Shown piece after piece: positions 5,276 through 15,166 of a stretch of DNA of 20,838 bases (the first letter of the stretch is position 1; every line of letters starts with the position of its first letter). A program made the translations under genes and the position numbers. Source of the DNA: Coliplasma sp045538555 (GTDB lineage Bacteria; Bacillota; Clostridia; Oscillospirales; CAG-382); assembly GCA_045538555.1 (NCBI GenBank), contig JAZSRP010000001.1, forward strand, positions 1-20,838, written 5' to 3'. The notes below the pieces were generated by a model. That model was not told the DNA's origin and did not search any database. It saw nothing but the letters and a program-made list of their open reading frames with translations.

Positions 5276-6744
5276 ACTACATCAGCACCAGATCGGGAAA
5301 TCTCGAAAAAAGAAAAGGCGCATACGTCATCAAGCAGGGCCTTGCCTCCGACGGAGGACTTTTTGTGCCCGAGACAATACCTGCGCTTTCAAAAAAAGAT
5401 ATGGAGCAGCTTCTGAACTCGGATTACGTGGGCAGAGCGGCGCTTGTGTTGTCAAAATTCTTTGACGATTATACAAAAGAAGAGCTGGAATCCGCCGCAA
5501 GAGACGCCTACGGCATCAAAAAATTTCCTCAGCCCCCCACACCCATCTCAAAGGTGGGCGACAGATACTTTTTGGAGCTGTGGCACGGCCCCACCAGTGC
5601 ATTCAAGGACATGGCTCTGCAGATCATGCCCATCATGCTCTCCATGGCGCTGAAAAAAACCGGCGAGACAAGGACTGCAAGGATCCTTGTTGCCACCAGC
5701 GGCGACACGGGCAAAGCCGCTCTGTGCGGATATGCCGACGTGCCCGGCGTGGAGATCGCTGTTTTTTATCCCGTGGACGGTGTTTCCGGTATCCAAAAAA
5801 AGCAGATGGCAACTCAGGAGGGCAGCAACGTAAGCGTTTTTGCCATCAAGGGAAATTTTGACGACGCCCAAAACGGTGTCAAAGCGATTTTTTCCGACCC
5901 TGAGGTGGCAGAGGAGCTGGACAAAAAGGGTGTTTATCTCTCCAGCGCCAACTCCATCAACTGGGGACGCCTTGCGCCTCAGATCGTTTATTACATCTCT
6001 GCATATTGCGATCTGGTCAAGGAGGGCGAGATCAAGGAGGGTGACCTGCTTGACGTTTGTGTTCCCACAGGAAATTTTGGAAACATTCTTGCCTGCTACA
6101 TCGCAAAAAAAATGGGGCTTCCTATCGGAAAGATGGTCTGTGCCTCCAACAAAAACAACATTCTCACCGATTTTCTCTCCACCGGAGTGTATGACCGCAA
6201 CCGTCAGTTTTTCACCACCGTGTCTCCTTCCATGGATATTCTCATCTCCAGCAACCTAGAGCGTCTGCTGTATTTTGTCAGCGGCGAGGAAAACACGAGA
6301 GACTGCATGGAAAAGCTGAGATCTCTTGGCAAATATGAGGTTTCCTCAGAGGTGCTGGCAGAGATAAAAGAAGATTTTGACTGCGGATTTTGCGACGAGT
6401 CCGAAACAAGCGCCACCATCAACACATATTTCAAAAGCTACGGCTATCTGTGCGATACTCACACCGCAGTTGCCGCCAAGGTTGCGGACGAATACTGCAA
6501 AAAAACGGGAGATGTCACTCCCATGCTGGTGGTGTCCACTGCTTCTCCCTACAAATTTGCACCGGCAGTGCTGTCGTCGCTGGGAGAGTCTGTGCCCGAA
6601 AACGAGTTTGAAGCATTGAATCGTCTCAACGAGGCAACAGAGGTTGCCATTCCCAAAAATCTTGCTTCACTTGAGTCAAAGTCTCCTCGGTTTAGCACCG
6701 TCATTGACCCCGCGGATATGAAAAACACCGCCGTTTCTCTCTAA
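5272..6744 (+). CDS. thrC: Threonine synthase
   Basis: The 490-residue PLP enzyme converts O-phosphohomoserine to threonine and phosphate. It belongs to the long threonine synthase form that begins MNYISTRSG and carries LWHGPTSAFKD, where Lys112 forms the Schiff base with PLP. Further family blocks are ILVATSGDTGKAAL (phosphate/PLP contacts), NSINWGRLAPQIVYY and CVPTGNFGNILACY. The start overlaps the yraN stop (ATGA) and has no strong ribosome binding site, indicating translational coupling. No threonine attenuator or T-box is visible because the gene is last in a translation-related operon rather than beside thrB or hom. A strong terminator follows. Confidence 0.96.
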   Translation: MNYISTRSGNLEKRKGAYVIKQGLASDGGLFVPETIPALSKKDMEQLLNSDYVGRAALVLSKFFDDYTKEELESAARDAYGIKKFPQPPTPISKVGDRYFLELWHGPTSAFKDMALQIMPIMLSMALKKTGETRTARILVATSGDTGKAALCGYADVPGVEIAVFYPVDGVSGIQKKQMATQEGSNVSVFAIKGNFDDAQNGVKAIFSDPEVAEELDKKGVYLSSANSINWGRLAPQIVYYISAYCDLVKEGEIKEGDLLDVCVPTGNFGNILACYIAKKMGLPIGKMVCASNKNNILTDFLSTGVYDRNRQFFTTVSPSMDILISSNLERLLYFVSGEENTRDCMEKLRSLGKYEVSSEVLAEIKEDFDCGFCDESETSATINTYFKSYGYLCDTHTAVAAKVADEYCKKTGDVTPMLVVSTASPYKFAPAVLSSLGESVPENEFEALNRLNEATEVAIPKNLASLESKSPRFSTVIDPADMKNTAVSL

Positions 6745-6751
6745 AAAAACC

Positions 6752-6793
6752 AAAAGGTTGCCGCAAAAAAGCTTTTTTGGCGGCAACCCTTTT
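6752..6793. terminator. Bidirectional terminator between thrC and the DUF1540 gene
   Basis: GGTTGCCGC (6756-6764) pairs with GCGGCAACC (6780-6788), and the intervening AAAAAAGCTTTTTT can extend the hairpin. On the plus strand it is followed by CTTTT; on the minus strand it is followed by TTTTGGTTTTTTT. It can therefore end both convergent transcripts, more strongly on the minus strand. Confidence 0.85.
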
Positions 6794-6809
6794 GACAAAA
6801 CGGATTTTT

Positions 6810-6992
6810 TTACAGCTGACGAGGCCTGAAAGTAGCGCACACCGTCTGTGAGCAATTTGTGGCGGTGGCAGGCCCTACGGAAATTTTGTCAGCAGTGCAA
6901 AAGCTGACTCCGTCGTGGTAGGCGCAGTGGGTCACACTGCAGGAAATGCCCCTGATGTGCTTGGGCTCGGAATTGAAGATCAGTTTGTCCAT
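6810..6992 (-). CDS. DUF1540 domain small cysteine-rich protein
   Basis: This 60-residue protein contains one DUF1540 domain. Its five cysteines (18, 23, 32, 47, 52) follow the spacing C-x4-C-x8-C-x14-C-x4-C, within ISCSVTHCAYHDG, FCTADKISVG and CSQTVCATF, all characteristic of the family. The function of DUF1540 proteins is not known; the cysteines suggest metal binding. The start is ATG at 6992. Upstream on the minus strand an AAGGAAA (about 7007-7013) is somewhat distant and AGAG lies close by, so initiation strength is unclear. It is convergent with thrC and shares its terminator, and it is divergent from the metallophosphoesterase gene. It is a real gene despite its size because the domain pattern is so specific. 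Confidence 0.85.
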   Translation of the reverse strand: MDKLIFNSEPKHIRGISCSVTHCAYHDGVSFCTADKISVGPATATNCSQTVCATFRPRQL

Positions 6993-7073
6993 GACTCTTT
7001 TTGTGTTTCCTTTCTTGCTTTGATGCTGTTAGCATTTGCAAATTATCATTTTTTATTTACGGAGCGTTGAAAA

Positions 7074-7778
7074 ATGTCCTTGTTTGCCATTGCAGACCTT
7101 CATCTTTCACATACAACCGACAAGCCCATGGATATATTCGGCCCCGCATGGGAAAACCACGTTTCCCGTCTGAGGGAGGAATGGCAGAGCAATGTGCTCC
7201 CCTCCGATACGGTGGTGGTGGCAGGTGATATTTCGTGGGGGATGAGGCCTGCTGACACGGTGCTGGATTTTGAATTTTTGGAATCCCTCAACGGCAGAAA
7301 GATCATTCTCAAGGGCAACCATGATTTTTGGTGGTCCACAATGAAAAAAATGACGGAGTTTCGGGATTCTCTTGGCGCAAACAGTATTGATTTTTTGTTC
7401 AACAACGCATACCGTGCCGAGGGCAGCATAATCTGCGGAACACGGGGCTGGCTGGTGGCTGACAACTACGGCGACGACGACAAAAAGATCGTACTGAGAG
7501 AAGCAGAGCGGCTCCGCACCTCAATCCTGGCAGGCAAAAAGCTCCAACAGGAAACCCCCGACCATGAGATATTGGTATTCCTCCATTACCCCCCCGCTTT
7601 TGCAGGGCAAAAATGCGAACCCATATGCGACGTTATCAAGGAATACAACATAAAAAAAGTCTTTTACGGCCACCTCCACGGTGCCGTAAAACAAAAAATT
7701 ACCCACCAGATCGCAGGCGCAGACCTGCGGCTCATTGCGGCCGATCAAGTGGGGTTCGTACCGCAAAAAATCGATTGA
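7074..7778 (+). CDS. Calcineurin-like metallophosphoesterase
   Basis: The 234-residue protein has the full calcineurin-like metal-site set: D8-L-H10, GDISWG (Asp52), GNHDFWW (Asn82, His83, Asp84), His171 in FLHYPP and GHLHG (199-203). Two metal ions and phosphoester hydrolysis are expected. The GDISWGM...GNHDFWW combination is shared by a family widespread in Clostridia that is often loosely annotated as serine/threonine phosphatase. The natural substrate is not known and no membrane segment is visible. GGAG lies near 7061-7064, about nine bases before ATG 7074. No convincing promoter was found in the 81-base gap from the divergent DUF1540 gene, though an ATGCT-GTT-AGCAT inverted repeat (7023-7035) is present there. 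The MFS gene follows after 60 bases. Confidence 0.88.
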   Translation: MSLFAIADLHLSHTTDKPMDIFGPAWENHVSRLREEWQSNVLPSDTVVVAGDISWGMRPADTVLDFEFLESLNGRKIILKGNHDFWWSTMKKMTEFRDSLGANSIDFLFNNAYRAEGSIICGTRGWLVADNYGDDDKKIVLREAERLRTSILAGKKLQQETPDHEILVFLHYPPAFAGQKCEPICDVIKEYNIKKVFYGHLHGAVKQKITHQIAGADLRLIAADQVGFVPQKID

Positions 7779-7838
7779 ATCCTCCCTTTTTTGCGCTTTT
7801 TTACAACGCCTTTACTTTATGGCAGAAAAGCATTTTTT

Positions 7839-9074
7839 ATGACTTCCATTCCAAAAAAAACACTTTGGACAAGAGATTTTTTGATCATCACCGTGGGAAC
7901 CATCATCAGCATGCTGGGCTCCTCGGTATCCGGATTTGCCATCGGAATCATGGTGCTGGATTATACCGACTCGGTGTTTCTCTACGCTCTATTCATGGTG
8001 GCATACACTCTGCCGCGTCTGGTGATGCCGCTGCTGGCAGGGCCATATCTTGACTCTTTCTCCCGAAAAAAGGTTATTTACACTCTGGATTTTGTTTCTG
8101 CAGGAATTTTTTCGGTTTTGTTTTTTCTGCTCCAAATGGAGTTTTTCAATTACACTCTGTTTCTCTTTATGGCAATGGTCATCGGAAGCATCGACAGCAT
8201 ATACCAAGTGGCGTATGACAGTTTTTATCCAAACGTTGTCAAGGAAAAGGAATTTTTGCCCAAGGCATATTCCATCTCCTCGCTGATATACCCCTTTGCG
8301 GCACTGATGGTCCCCGTGGCATCCTGGGCATACGAAACTGTGGGTCTTGCTCCCCTGTTTGCGTTCAACGCCGCCTCCTTTCTGATAGCCGCCATCATGG
8401 AAACTCAGATAAAAACAGATGAATCTCACGTAACTCCCAAAAAAAGCAGGAGTCTGACAGAGCTGAAGCAGGATTTCAAGGACGGAATCTCCTACCTCAA
8501 GCAGGAAAAAGGTCTGCTTGCCGTCACAGTGTATTTTATGTTTACCACCCTGACGGGCCAGGCGGTGGGCACTTTGATCCTCCCGTATTTCAAGTCCGAC
8601 CCCGATCTCGGCGTACAGCTGTATACATACGTGATGGCATGCTCTCTCATAGGTCGTTTGGCAGGCGGAGCATTTCATTATTTCAAAAAAATTGATGCCA
8701 AAAAGAAATTTGCCATCGCTCTCTCTGTGTATTTCTTCACCACCGCTATTGAGGCAACCTATCTGTTTCTGCCCATCGCGCTGATGATGGTATTTCAGTT
8801 CATCAACGGCGCCATCTGCGTCACCAGCTTCAACATCCGCATCTCCTCCACCCAAAGCTACGTGCCGGACTACTGCAGAGCAAGGTTCAACGGCGTTTTT
8901 CAGATGGCAACAAATACAGGCAATATCGTGGGACAGCTGGCGGCAGGCGCTTTTGGCGAAATACTGGATCTGCGGCTGCTGGTGGTGATCTTTATGGCAA
9001 TAAACATGGTCTCCATCCTTGCCGTAATGGTTCCTGCCAGAAAACATGTTGCCCAAATCTACAACATGAATTGA
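7839..9074 (+). CDS. Major facilitator superfamily transporter
   Basis: The 411-residue integral membrane protein has about twelve hydrophobic helices in two halves separated by a charged central loop (about residues 190-225, rich in Lys and Glu). This fits an MFS secondary transporter, probably an exporter given the resemblance to drug-efflux-like members. The LPRLVMPLLAGPYLDSFSRKK loop after helix 2 corresponds to the MFS cytoplasmic signature. Substrate cannot be predicted. ATG 7839 is preferred over an in-frame TTG at 7791 because the extension is not MFS-like; however, the ribosome binding site (AGAAAAG, about 7823-7829) is weak. It is 60 bases downstream of the metallophosphoesterase and may be co-transcribed. 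Its stop is only three bases from a repeat island. Confidence 0.88.
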   Translation: MTSIPKKTLWTRDFLIITVGTIISMLGSSVSGFAIGIMVLDYTDSVFLYALFMVAYTLPRLVMPLLAGPYLDSFSRKKVIYTLDFVSAGIFSVLFFLLQMEFFNYTLFLFMAMVIGSIDSIYQVAYDSFYPNVVKEKEFLPKAYSISSLIYPFAALMVPVASWAYETVGLAPLFAFNAASFLIAAIMETQIKTDESHVTPKKSRSLTELKQDFKDGISYLKQEKGLLAVTVYFMFTTLTGQAVGTLILPYFKSDPDLGVQLYTYVMACSLIGRLAGGAFHYFKKIDAKKKFAIALSVYFFTTAIEATYLFLPIALMMVFQFINGAICVTSFNIRISSTQSYVPDYCRARFNGVFQMATNTGNIVGQLAAGAFGEILDLRLLVVIFMAINMVSILAVMVPARKHVAQIYNMN

Positions 9075-9077
9075 AAT

Positions 9078-9411
9078 CGTGAAAAGATTCCCCGCTTTTG
9101 AAAAAGCTTGTCACTTTTGAAAAAGTGACACAAAACTTTTTGTTGCCCTTCGGGGCTGGTCGATGGGTGAAGTTGTGAATGAAAGCATCTTCCCATCCGC
9201 AGCAAGGGGTATTCGAAACTTTTGGCTACACTCCCCGCTATGTATATCAAATTTCGGCATCTTATCCCCAAGCCATCTTTTTCTCTTCAACTACTTTAAA
9301 AAGTTTTGCCAAGCTTTTTCAAAAGCTGGTATTATATAATAAAAATTTATTCCACTTTTTTTATTACCCCTGAAGATGCCGTGTCTCCGAAGAATCGAAG
9401 ATGCTGCCTGA
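9078..9411 (-). repeat. Dispersed repeat B, inverted copy, with flanking sequence
   Basis: Read on the minus strand, 9366 to about 9145 matches the repeat B leader at 1-107 and the core at 216-400. The GAAATTT/AAAGTTTC stem and the TAGCGGGGAGTGTAGCC block are preserved. Extra hairpins lie at its far end: GTCAC-TTTTGAAAAA-GTGAC (9110-9129 region) and a GCCC-CGAA-GGGC hairpin near 9147-9158. CGTGAAAAG at 9078-9086, three bases after the MFS stop, repeats the terminal sequence of element A. Bases 9367-9411 link this copy to the adjacent element A and contain two GAAGATGC copies. No coding sequence is supported. Confidence 0.78.
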
Positions 9412-9660
9412 AGGCGTGAAAAGTGATGCAGAATGGACGAACCGATCCCGAAGGCGTACTATTGTACGACGAGAGGTGAGGTTCGTTCAAAACACAAAAA
9501 AATACAAACAAAAAGTGCCAAGATTTTCTTGGCACTTTTTTACCTTATTTCTGCCCGCGGGAATCATCGACAGACGTCAATTTATCCCACGGCTGTAAAA
9601 GCACTAATCAGTACAACTTTTACATTCTTTTTTTGTGTGGTCTGCGCTCTTTTCACGCCT
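9412..9660 (-). mobile_element. MITE-like element A, inverted copy, next to the gdpD stop
   Basis: The 249-bp element is bounded by imperfect inverted repeats: AGGCGTGAAAAG (9412-9423) and CTTTTCACGCCT (9649-9660), with GCAGA continuing the match inward at both ends. It differs from the copy at 20579-20826 by about nine positions by eye. On the minus strand it contains a GTAAAAG/CTTTTAC stem, a CCGTGGGA/TCCCGCGG hairpin (9555-9592), an intrinsic terminator, an ACGAACC/GGTTCGT pairing and a CC-TTCG-GG hairpin. There is no transposase or credible coding frame. It begins one base after the gdpD stop codon. A non-autonomous mobile element is the best guess; a structured RNA family is the alternative. 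Confidence 0.7.
9510..9541. terminator. Bidirectional terminator within element A, serving gdpD
   Basis: GTGCCAAGA (9515-9523) pairs with TCTTGGCAC (9527-9535) around a three-base loop, flanked by five A on one side and six T on the other. It would end minus-strand transcripts leaving gdpD and also plus-strand transcripts leaving the MFS gene. Confidence 0.85.
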
Positions 9661-9661
9661 T

Positions 9662-10381
9662 CTATTCCAAGATGTTGGTGGTGATATATTGAACTCCCCA
9701 GGAGATGAGCCGTTCCGCCGCTTCCGGGTCGTCCACCGTCCAGCAGTTCACCTCGATGCCCTCAGACAGCAAAAGCTTTACCTTTTCCTCGTCCAGAGAG
9801 CCGTACCAGATGTCAAGTCCCATGCCATGCTCCTTGAGCAGGTCAACCGTCTCCTGCTTGAACTCACCCGTGAGAAACTGGCAGCGTGCCTCGGGGCAGA
9901 TGCTGCGGAGGAGTGTAAGGTTGGGAAAATGGAATGAGATAAAAATCATCTTGTCAAGTGAATACTCGGATTTTACCAGTTCTGCGATTCCCTGCATCTG
10001 TTCTTGGCTGTATGCGCCCTTGAACTCAAGGACGCCCACCTTGTCATATCTCTTGCAGATGCGGAGATAATCCTCCAAAGCGGGGACACGCAGGTCCACT
10101 CTGCCTCTTTTTCCGTCCTTGTCCACCAGCTGCACGGCTTGAACGGTCTGCAGGGTACACTGCTCGGGAAAAACGGGGTCAAGGCCGCAGCGCTGGGTGG
10201 AATCGTCGTGAAGAAGAACGTATTTTCCGTCAGCGGTGTTGCGGACGTCGGTTTCAATGCCAAAATAACTTCGGTTGCCTGCTGCCACAAAAGCGGAAGC
10301 AGTGTTTTCCTGCTCAAGTCCCGAGCAGCCGCGGTGTGCGATGAGAAGTGCGTTTTGCTTGTTGATCTTGATAGTGTTCAT
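9662..10381 (-). CDS. Glycerophosphodiester phosphodiesterase
   Basis: The 239-residue cytoplasmic protein (no signal peptide) belongs to the GDPD family, which splits glycerophosphodiesters from lipid head groups into glycerol 3-phosphate and an alcohol. Catalytic and metal-binding residues are in place: His16-Arg17 in IAHRG, Glu25-Asn26 in QENTASAF, Glu43 and Asp45 in GIETDVR, and His58 in LLHDDST. The C-terminal NCWTVDD block is typical of UgpQ-like members. AAAGGG lies about 11 bases before the ATG at 10381. It follows leuS by 24 bases and is the last gene of the minus-strand operon. Its stop codon abuts a MITE-like element that supplies the terminator. Confidence 0.93.
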   Translation of the reverse strand: MNTIKINKQNALLIAHRGCSGLEQENTASAFVAAGNRSYFGIETDVRNTADGKYVLLHDDSTQRCGLDPVFPEQCTLQTVQAVQLVDKDGKRGRVDLRVPALEDYLRICKRYDKVGVLEFKGAYSQEQMQGIAELVKSEYSLDKMIFISFHFPNLTLLRSICPEARCQFLTGEFKQETVDLLKEHGMGLDIWYGSLDEEKVKLLLSEGIEVNCWTVDDPEAAERLISWGVQYITTNILE

Positions 10382-10405
10382 ACAATAAATCGCCCTTTCG
10401 TGATG

Positions 10406-12814
<2,409 letters not shown>

Positions 12815-12817
12815 GAT

Positions 12818-13198
12818 CTATTCTTCACTTCCGTTAAAAATCGTTGTTTCATTGCCGGACCAGAGGCGCTCCAGCTTGTAAAAATCTCTGCCCTGTTTTG
12901 TAAAAACGTGAATAACCACGCATCCGTAGTCAAGCAGAGTCCACACGTTGCCCTCTGCACCCTCGATGTGTGAGGGGGACACATCCATGCGGTTGCGGAG
13001 CTCAAACTCCACCTCGTCCGCCAGAGCTCTGACGTGGGTGTTTGACGTGCCGGTAGCAAGCACAAAATAATCCGCCAGCACCGTCTGGTCGCTGACCTCA
13101 AGCACCGTCACGTCCATGCCTTTTTTGTTGTCAAGCACCTTTGCTGCTTCAACAGCCAGCTCCCGTGCCATTGCTTTTTGAGTGGAATCGTCTTTCAT
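12818..13198 (-). CDS. rsfS: Ribosome silencing factor RsfS
   Basis: The 126-residue protein belongs to the RsfS/YbeB/Iojap family, which binds L14 on the 50S subunit and blocks joining to 30S when nutrients run low. Family blocks include VSDQTVLADYFVLATGTS, HVRALADEVE and a C-terminal WTLLDYGCVVIHVF...FYKLERLW region. Its ATG at 13198 overlaps the stop of the upstream nadD-yqeK gene (ATGA), and AAGGA lies about eight bases upstream. The order yqeK-rsfS is conserved across Firmicutes. leuS follows immediately, so its dosage is probably tied to the synthetase genes. Confidence 0.96.
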   Translation of the reverse strand: MKDDSTQKAMARELAVEAAKVLDNKKGMDVTVLEVSDQTVLADYFVLATGTSNTHVRALADEVEFELRNRMDVSPSHIEGAEGNVWTLLDYGCVVIHVFTKQGRDFYKLERLWSGNETTIFNGSEE

Positions 13199-14382
13199 TT
13201 TTGTTTCCTTCCCATAAGGTTTGTATAATAATTTCGTGCCTCCACCGAGCCGAGAAAAATTGATTTCTTTTCCTCGATCAGATGAAGCAGCGTAACGTCA
13301 AAAGAGTATGCCAGCGCCTTTTCCATTGCCAAGGGGTCACCGTTTGCAAAAAGGGAGAGATAATAATTCCGAACCCCGATGCATCCCTCGTCGTCCCTGA
13401 ATTCCTCAATATAGTCCGCAAGATAGATCACCTGCTCCAGCGGAGCCATATCCGCCCTGCCGGTGGTGTGGTAAAAGATGGCGTCAAATCCCTCCTGCGA
13501 AACTCCAAACCGATCCCTTGCAATGTGGGCGGCGGTTTTTGAGTGCAGCAGCTTTGGCTGTAGTTTTTCTTCCTCGGAGAGAGTTATGCAGTATTTTTTG
13601 CAGAGCTCAAACTGCTCCTCCACAGAGTATTCTTTTGTAAAATCGTGCATCAGCGCACACACTTCCACCAGCTCCGGGTCAAGGTGGGGAAAATGGTTTT
13701 TTGCCAGCATTTTTGCCGCCTCTGCCACCCCAAGGGTGTGCTTCATGCGCTTTTGGGACAGCTTGAGGGCGGAAAGAACGGCTTTTGGTGACGTCATTGC
13801 TCCGTACAGTCCTTTCTGTCGTATATAGTCATACACTCCGTTTGGCAAAAGTGCGGGGTCAAGCCCGCTCCTGAGCTGGGTGGAAGACAAAACGATACGG
13901 CGGTTGTTCAGCATTACGGGACGCTTTCCGCACAGCAAAAAAATCTCCTCTGCCTCGCGGCTTACATCACGTCCGCTGCGGTCTGCCACCACAAGGGTGA
14001 CGGCATCCAGCAGATAATCGGCGTTTTTCCATTCCTTCATCCTGCCGATCCAGTCGTCACCGGTCAAGAGGAAGAAATCTCCTTCCGGATGCCGTTGCCT
14101 GAGCTGTCTGACGGTATCGCAGGTATAGCTGACTCCCTCCCGGTTGAGCTCGATATCGCTGATGACAAAATCCGGCCTGTCCGAAAAGGCGATCTTGAGC
14201 ATGTTGAGCCGGTCCTTGCCCGACACACCGCCCTTTTCCTTGAGAGGCGGGGTGCGGTTGGGAATAATATACAGCAGGTCAAGGTTCATTTTTTCCGCAA
14301 AGCAGACGGCGGTGTCCCGATGCCCGATGTGAACCGGGTCAAAGGTGCCGCCAAAGATCCCGATGCGCTTATTCTCCGTCAT
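13195..14382 (-). CDS. nadD: Fused nicotinate-nucleotide adenylyltransferase / YqeK HD-domain Ap4A hydrolase
   Basis: The 395-residue protein joins two enzymes that are separate genes in Bacillus. Residues 1-195 are NadD: GGTFDPVHIGH (11-21) and SSTQLRSG (166-173) bind ATP, giving nicotinate mononucleotide adenylylation in NAD synthesis. Residues about 200-395 are YqeK, an HD-domain hydrolase of diadenosine tetraphosphate, with metal ligands His215, His246-Asp247, His280, His305 and Asp323. ATG 14382 is chosen because the protein then begins right before the nucleotide-binding motif; the frame stays open upstream inside yebC, but that extension is not NadD-like. It overlaps yebC by 14 bases and rsfS by four, indicating tight coupling. 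Both catalytic sets look intact. Confidence 0.95.
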   Translation of the reverse strand: MTENKRIGIFGGTFDPVHIGHRDTAVCFAEKMNLDLLYIIPNRTPPLKEKGGVSGKDRLNMLKIAFSDRPDFVISDIELNREGVSYTCDTVRQLRQRHPEGDFFLLTGDDWIGRMKEWKNADYLLDAVTLVVADRSGRDVSREAEEIFLLCGKRPVMLNNRRIVLSSTQLRSGLDPALLPNGVYDYIRQKGLYGAMTSPKAVLSALKLSQKRMKHTLGVAEAAKMLAKNHFPHLDPELVEVCALMHDFTKEYSVEEQFELCKKYCITLSEEEKLQPKLLHSKTAAHIARDRFGVSQEGFDAIFYHTTGRADMAPLEQVIYLADYIEEFRDDEGCIGVRNYYLSLFANGDPLAMEKALAYSFDVTLLHLIEEKKSIFLGSVEARNYYTNLMGRKQK

Positions 14383-15094
14383 CCCAGTTGTGCCACACCT
14401 CGGTGACGTCCTCGTTGTCCTCAAGAATCTCCAGCAGGCGGTTCATCTTGTCGATCTGGTCCTGATCCTCCAGACGAACGTAGTTGGAGGGAATTTTTTC
14501 GGGGTCAGCGGACTCGATCTTGTAGCCCTGCTTTTCCAGCGCTTCTCTCACAGAAGCGATCTCAGGTACGTCGGTAAACACCTCTGCTCCGCCCTCGCCG
14601 TCAGAAACAAAATCAATAGCTCCGCAGTCCAGAGCGGCTTCCATAAATGCATCCTCGTCCTCAACGCCGGAGACGATGATGACGCCCTTGTCCGCAAACA
14701 GATAGGACACGCAGCCGATGGTTCCCAGGTTTCCGCCAAACTTGTCAAAATAATGTCTGACCTCGCCTGCGGTACGGTTGCGGTTGTCGGTGGCTGCCTC
14801 AACAATGACTGCCACTCCGCCGGGGCCGTAGCCCTCGTAGGTCACTGCTTCGTACGACACGCTGTCGGCACCGGAGGCCTTTTTTACGATACGCTCGATG
14901 TTGTCGTTGGGAACGTTCAGTGATTTGGCTTTGGTGATAAGGTCACGGAGACGGGTGTTGGAAACAGGATCCGGACCTCCGTCCTTTACCGCCATGGCGA
15001 TCTCCTTGCCGATCTTTGTAAAGACTTTTGCTCTTTGGGCATCGGTCTTTTCTTTTTTGTGCATGATATTTTTCCATTTGCTGTGTCCTGACAT
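14369..15094 (-). CDS. yebC: YebC/PmpR family translation or regulatory factor
   Basis: The 241-residue protein starts with the invariant family block MSGHSKWKNI-HKKEKTDAQR and continues with NVPNDNIERIVKKASG, YEGYGPGGVA and EATDNRNRTAGEVRH-like motifs, matching the three-domain YebC fold. Older work calls the family DNA-binding transcription regulators; more recent studies link members to helping ribosomes through proline-rich stretches. Its place between argS and nadD-yqeK-rsfS fits a translation role. GAGG lies about eight bases before ATG 15094. The end overlaps nadD by 14 bases. A 74-base gap to argS holds no clear terminator. Confidence 0.95.
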   Translation of the reverse strand: MSGHSKWKNIMHKKEKTDAQRAKVFTKIGKEIAMAVKDGGPDPVSNTRLRDLITKAKSLNVPNDNIERIVKKASGADSVSYEAVTYEGYGPGGVAVIVEAATDNRNRTAGEVRHYFDKFGGNLGTIGCVSYLFADKGVIIVSGVEDEDAFMEAALDCGAIDFVSDGEGGAEVFTDVPEIASVREALEKQGYKIESADPEKIPSNYVRLEDQDQIDKMNRLLEILEDNEDVTEVWHNWDDGE

Positions 15095-15166
15095 TTCAGA
15101 TACCTCGTGTTGTGCAGATTTATTTAGTAATTAGAGAAAATTAAAGTTAAAAACCGAAAAAAGAAA

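Noticed and set aside
7023..7035. ATGCT-GTT-AGCAT inverted repeat between the DUF1540 and metallophosphoesterase genes as an operator
   Set aside because: Only five base pairs and one copy; no regulator gene nearby and no clear promoter to place it against.
7819..7842. Seven-codon leader peptide overlapping the MFS start by ATGA
   Set aside because: It has no ribosome binding site and no codon bias suggesting attenuation; too short to support from one sequence.
7989..9056. 355-codon open frame antisense to the MFS gene
   Set aside because: The plus-strand frame has clear membrane helices and MFS features. The antisense product is His/Cys/Gln rich with no recognisable domain, as expected of a shadow frame.
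9078..9660. CRISPR array or insertion sequence
   Set aside because: Repeats are not regularly spaced, no cas gene or transposase is present, and the hairpins differ in sequence; a repeat island of small elements explains it better.
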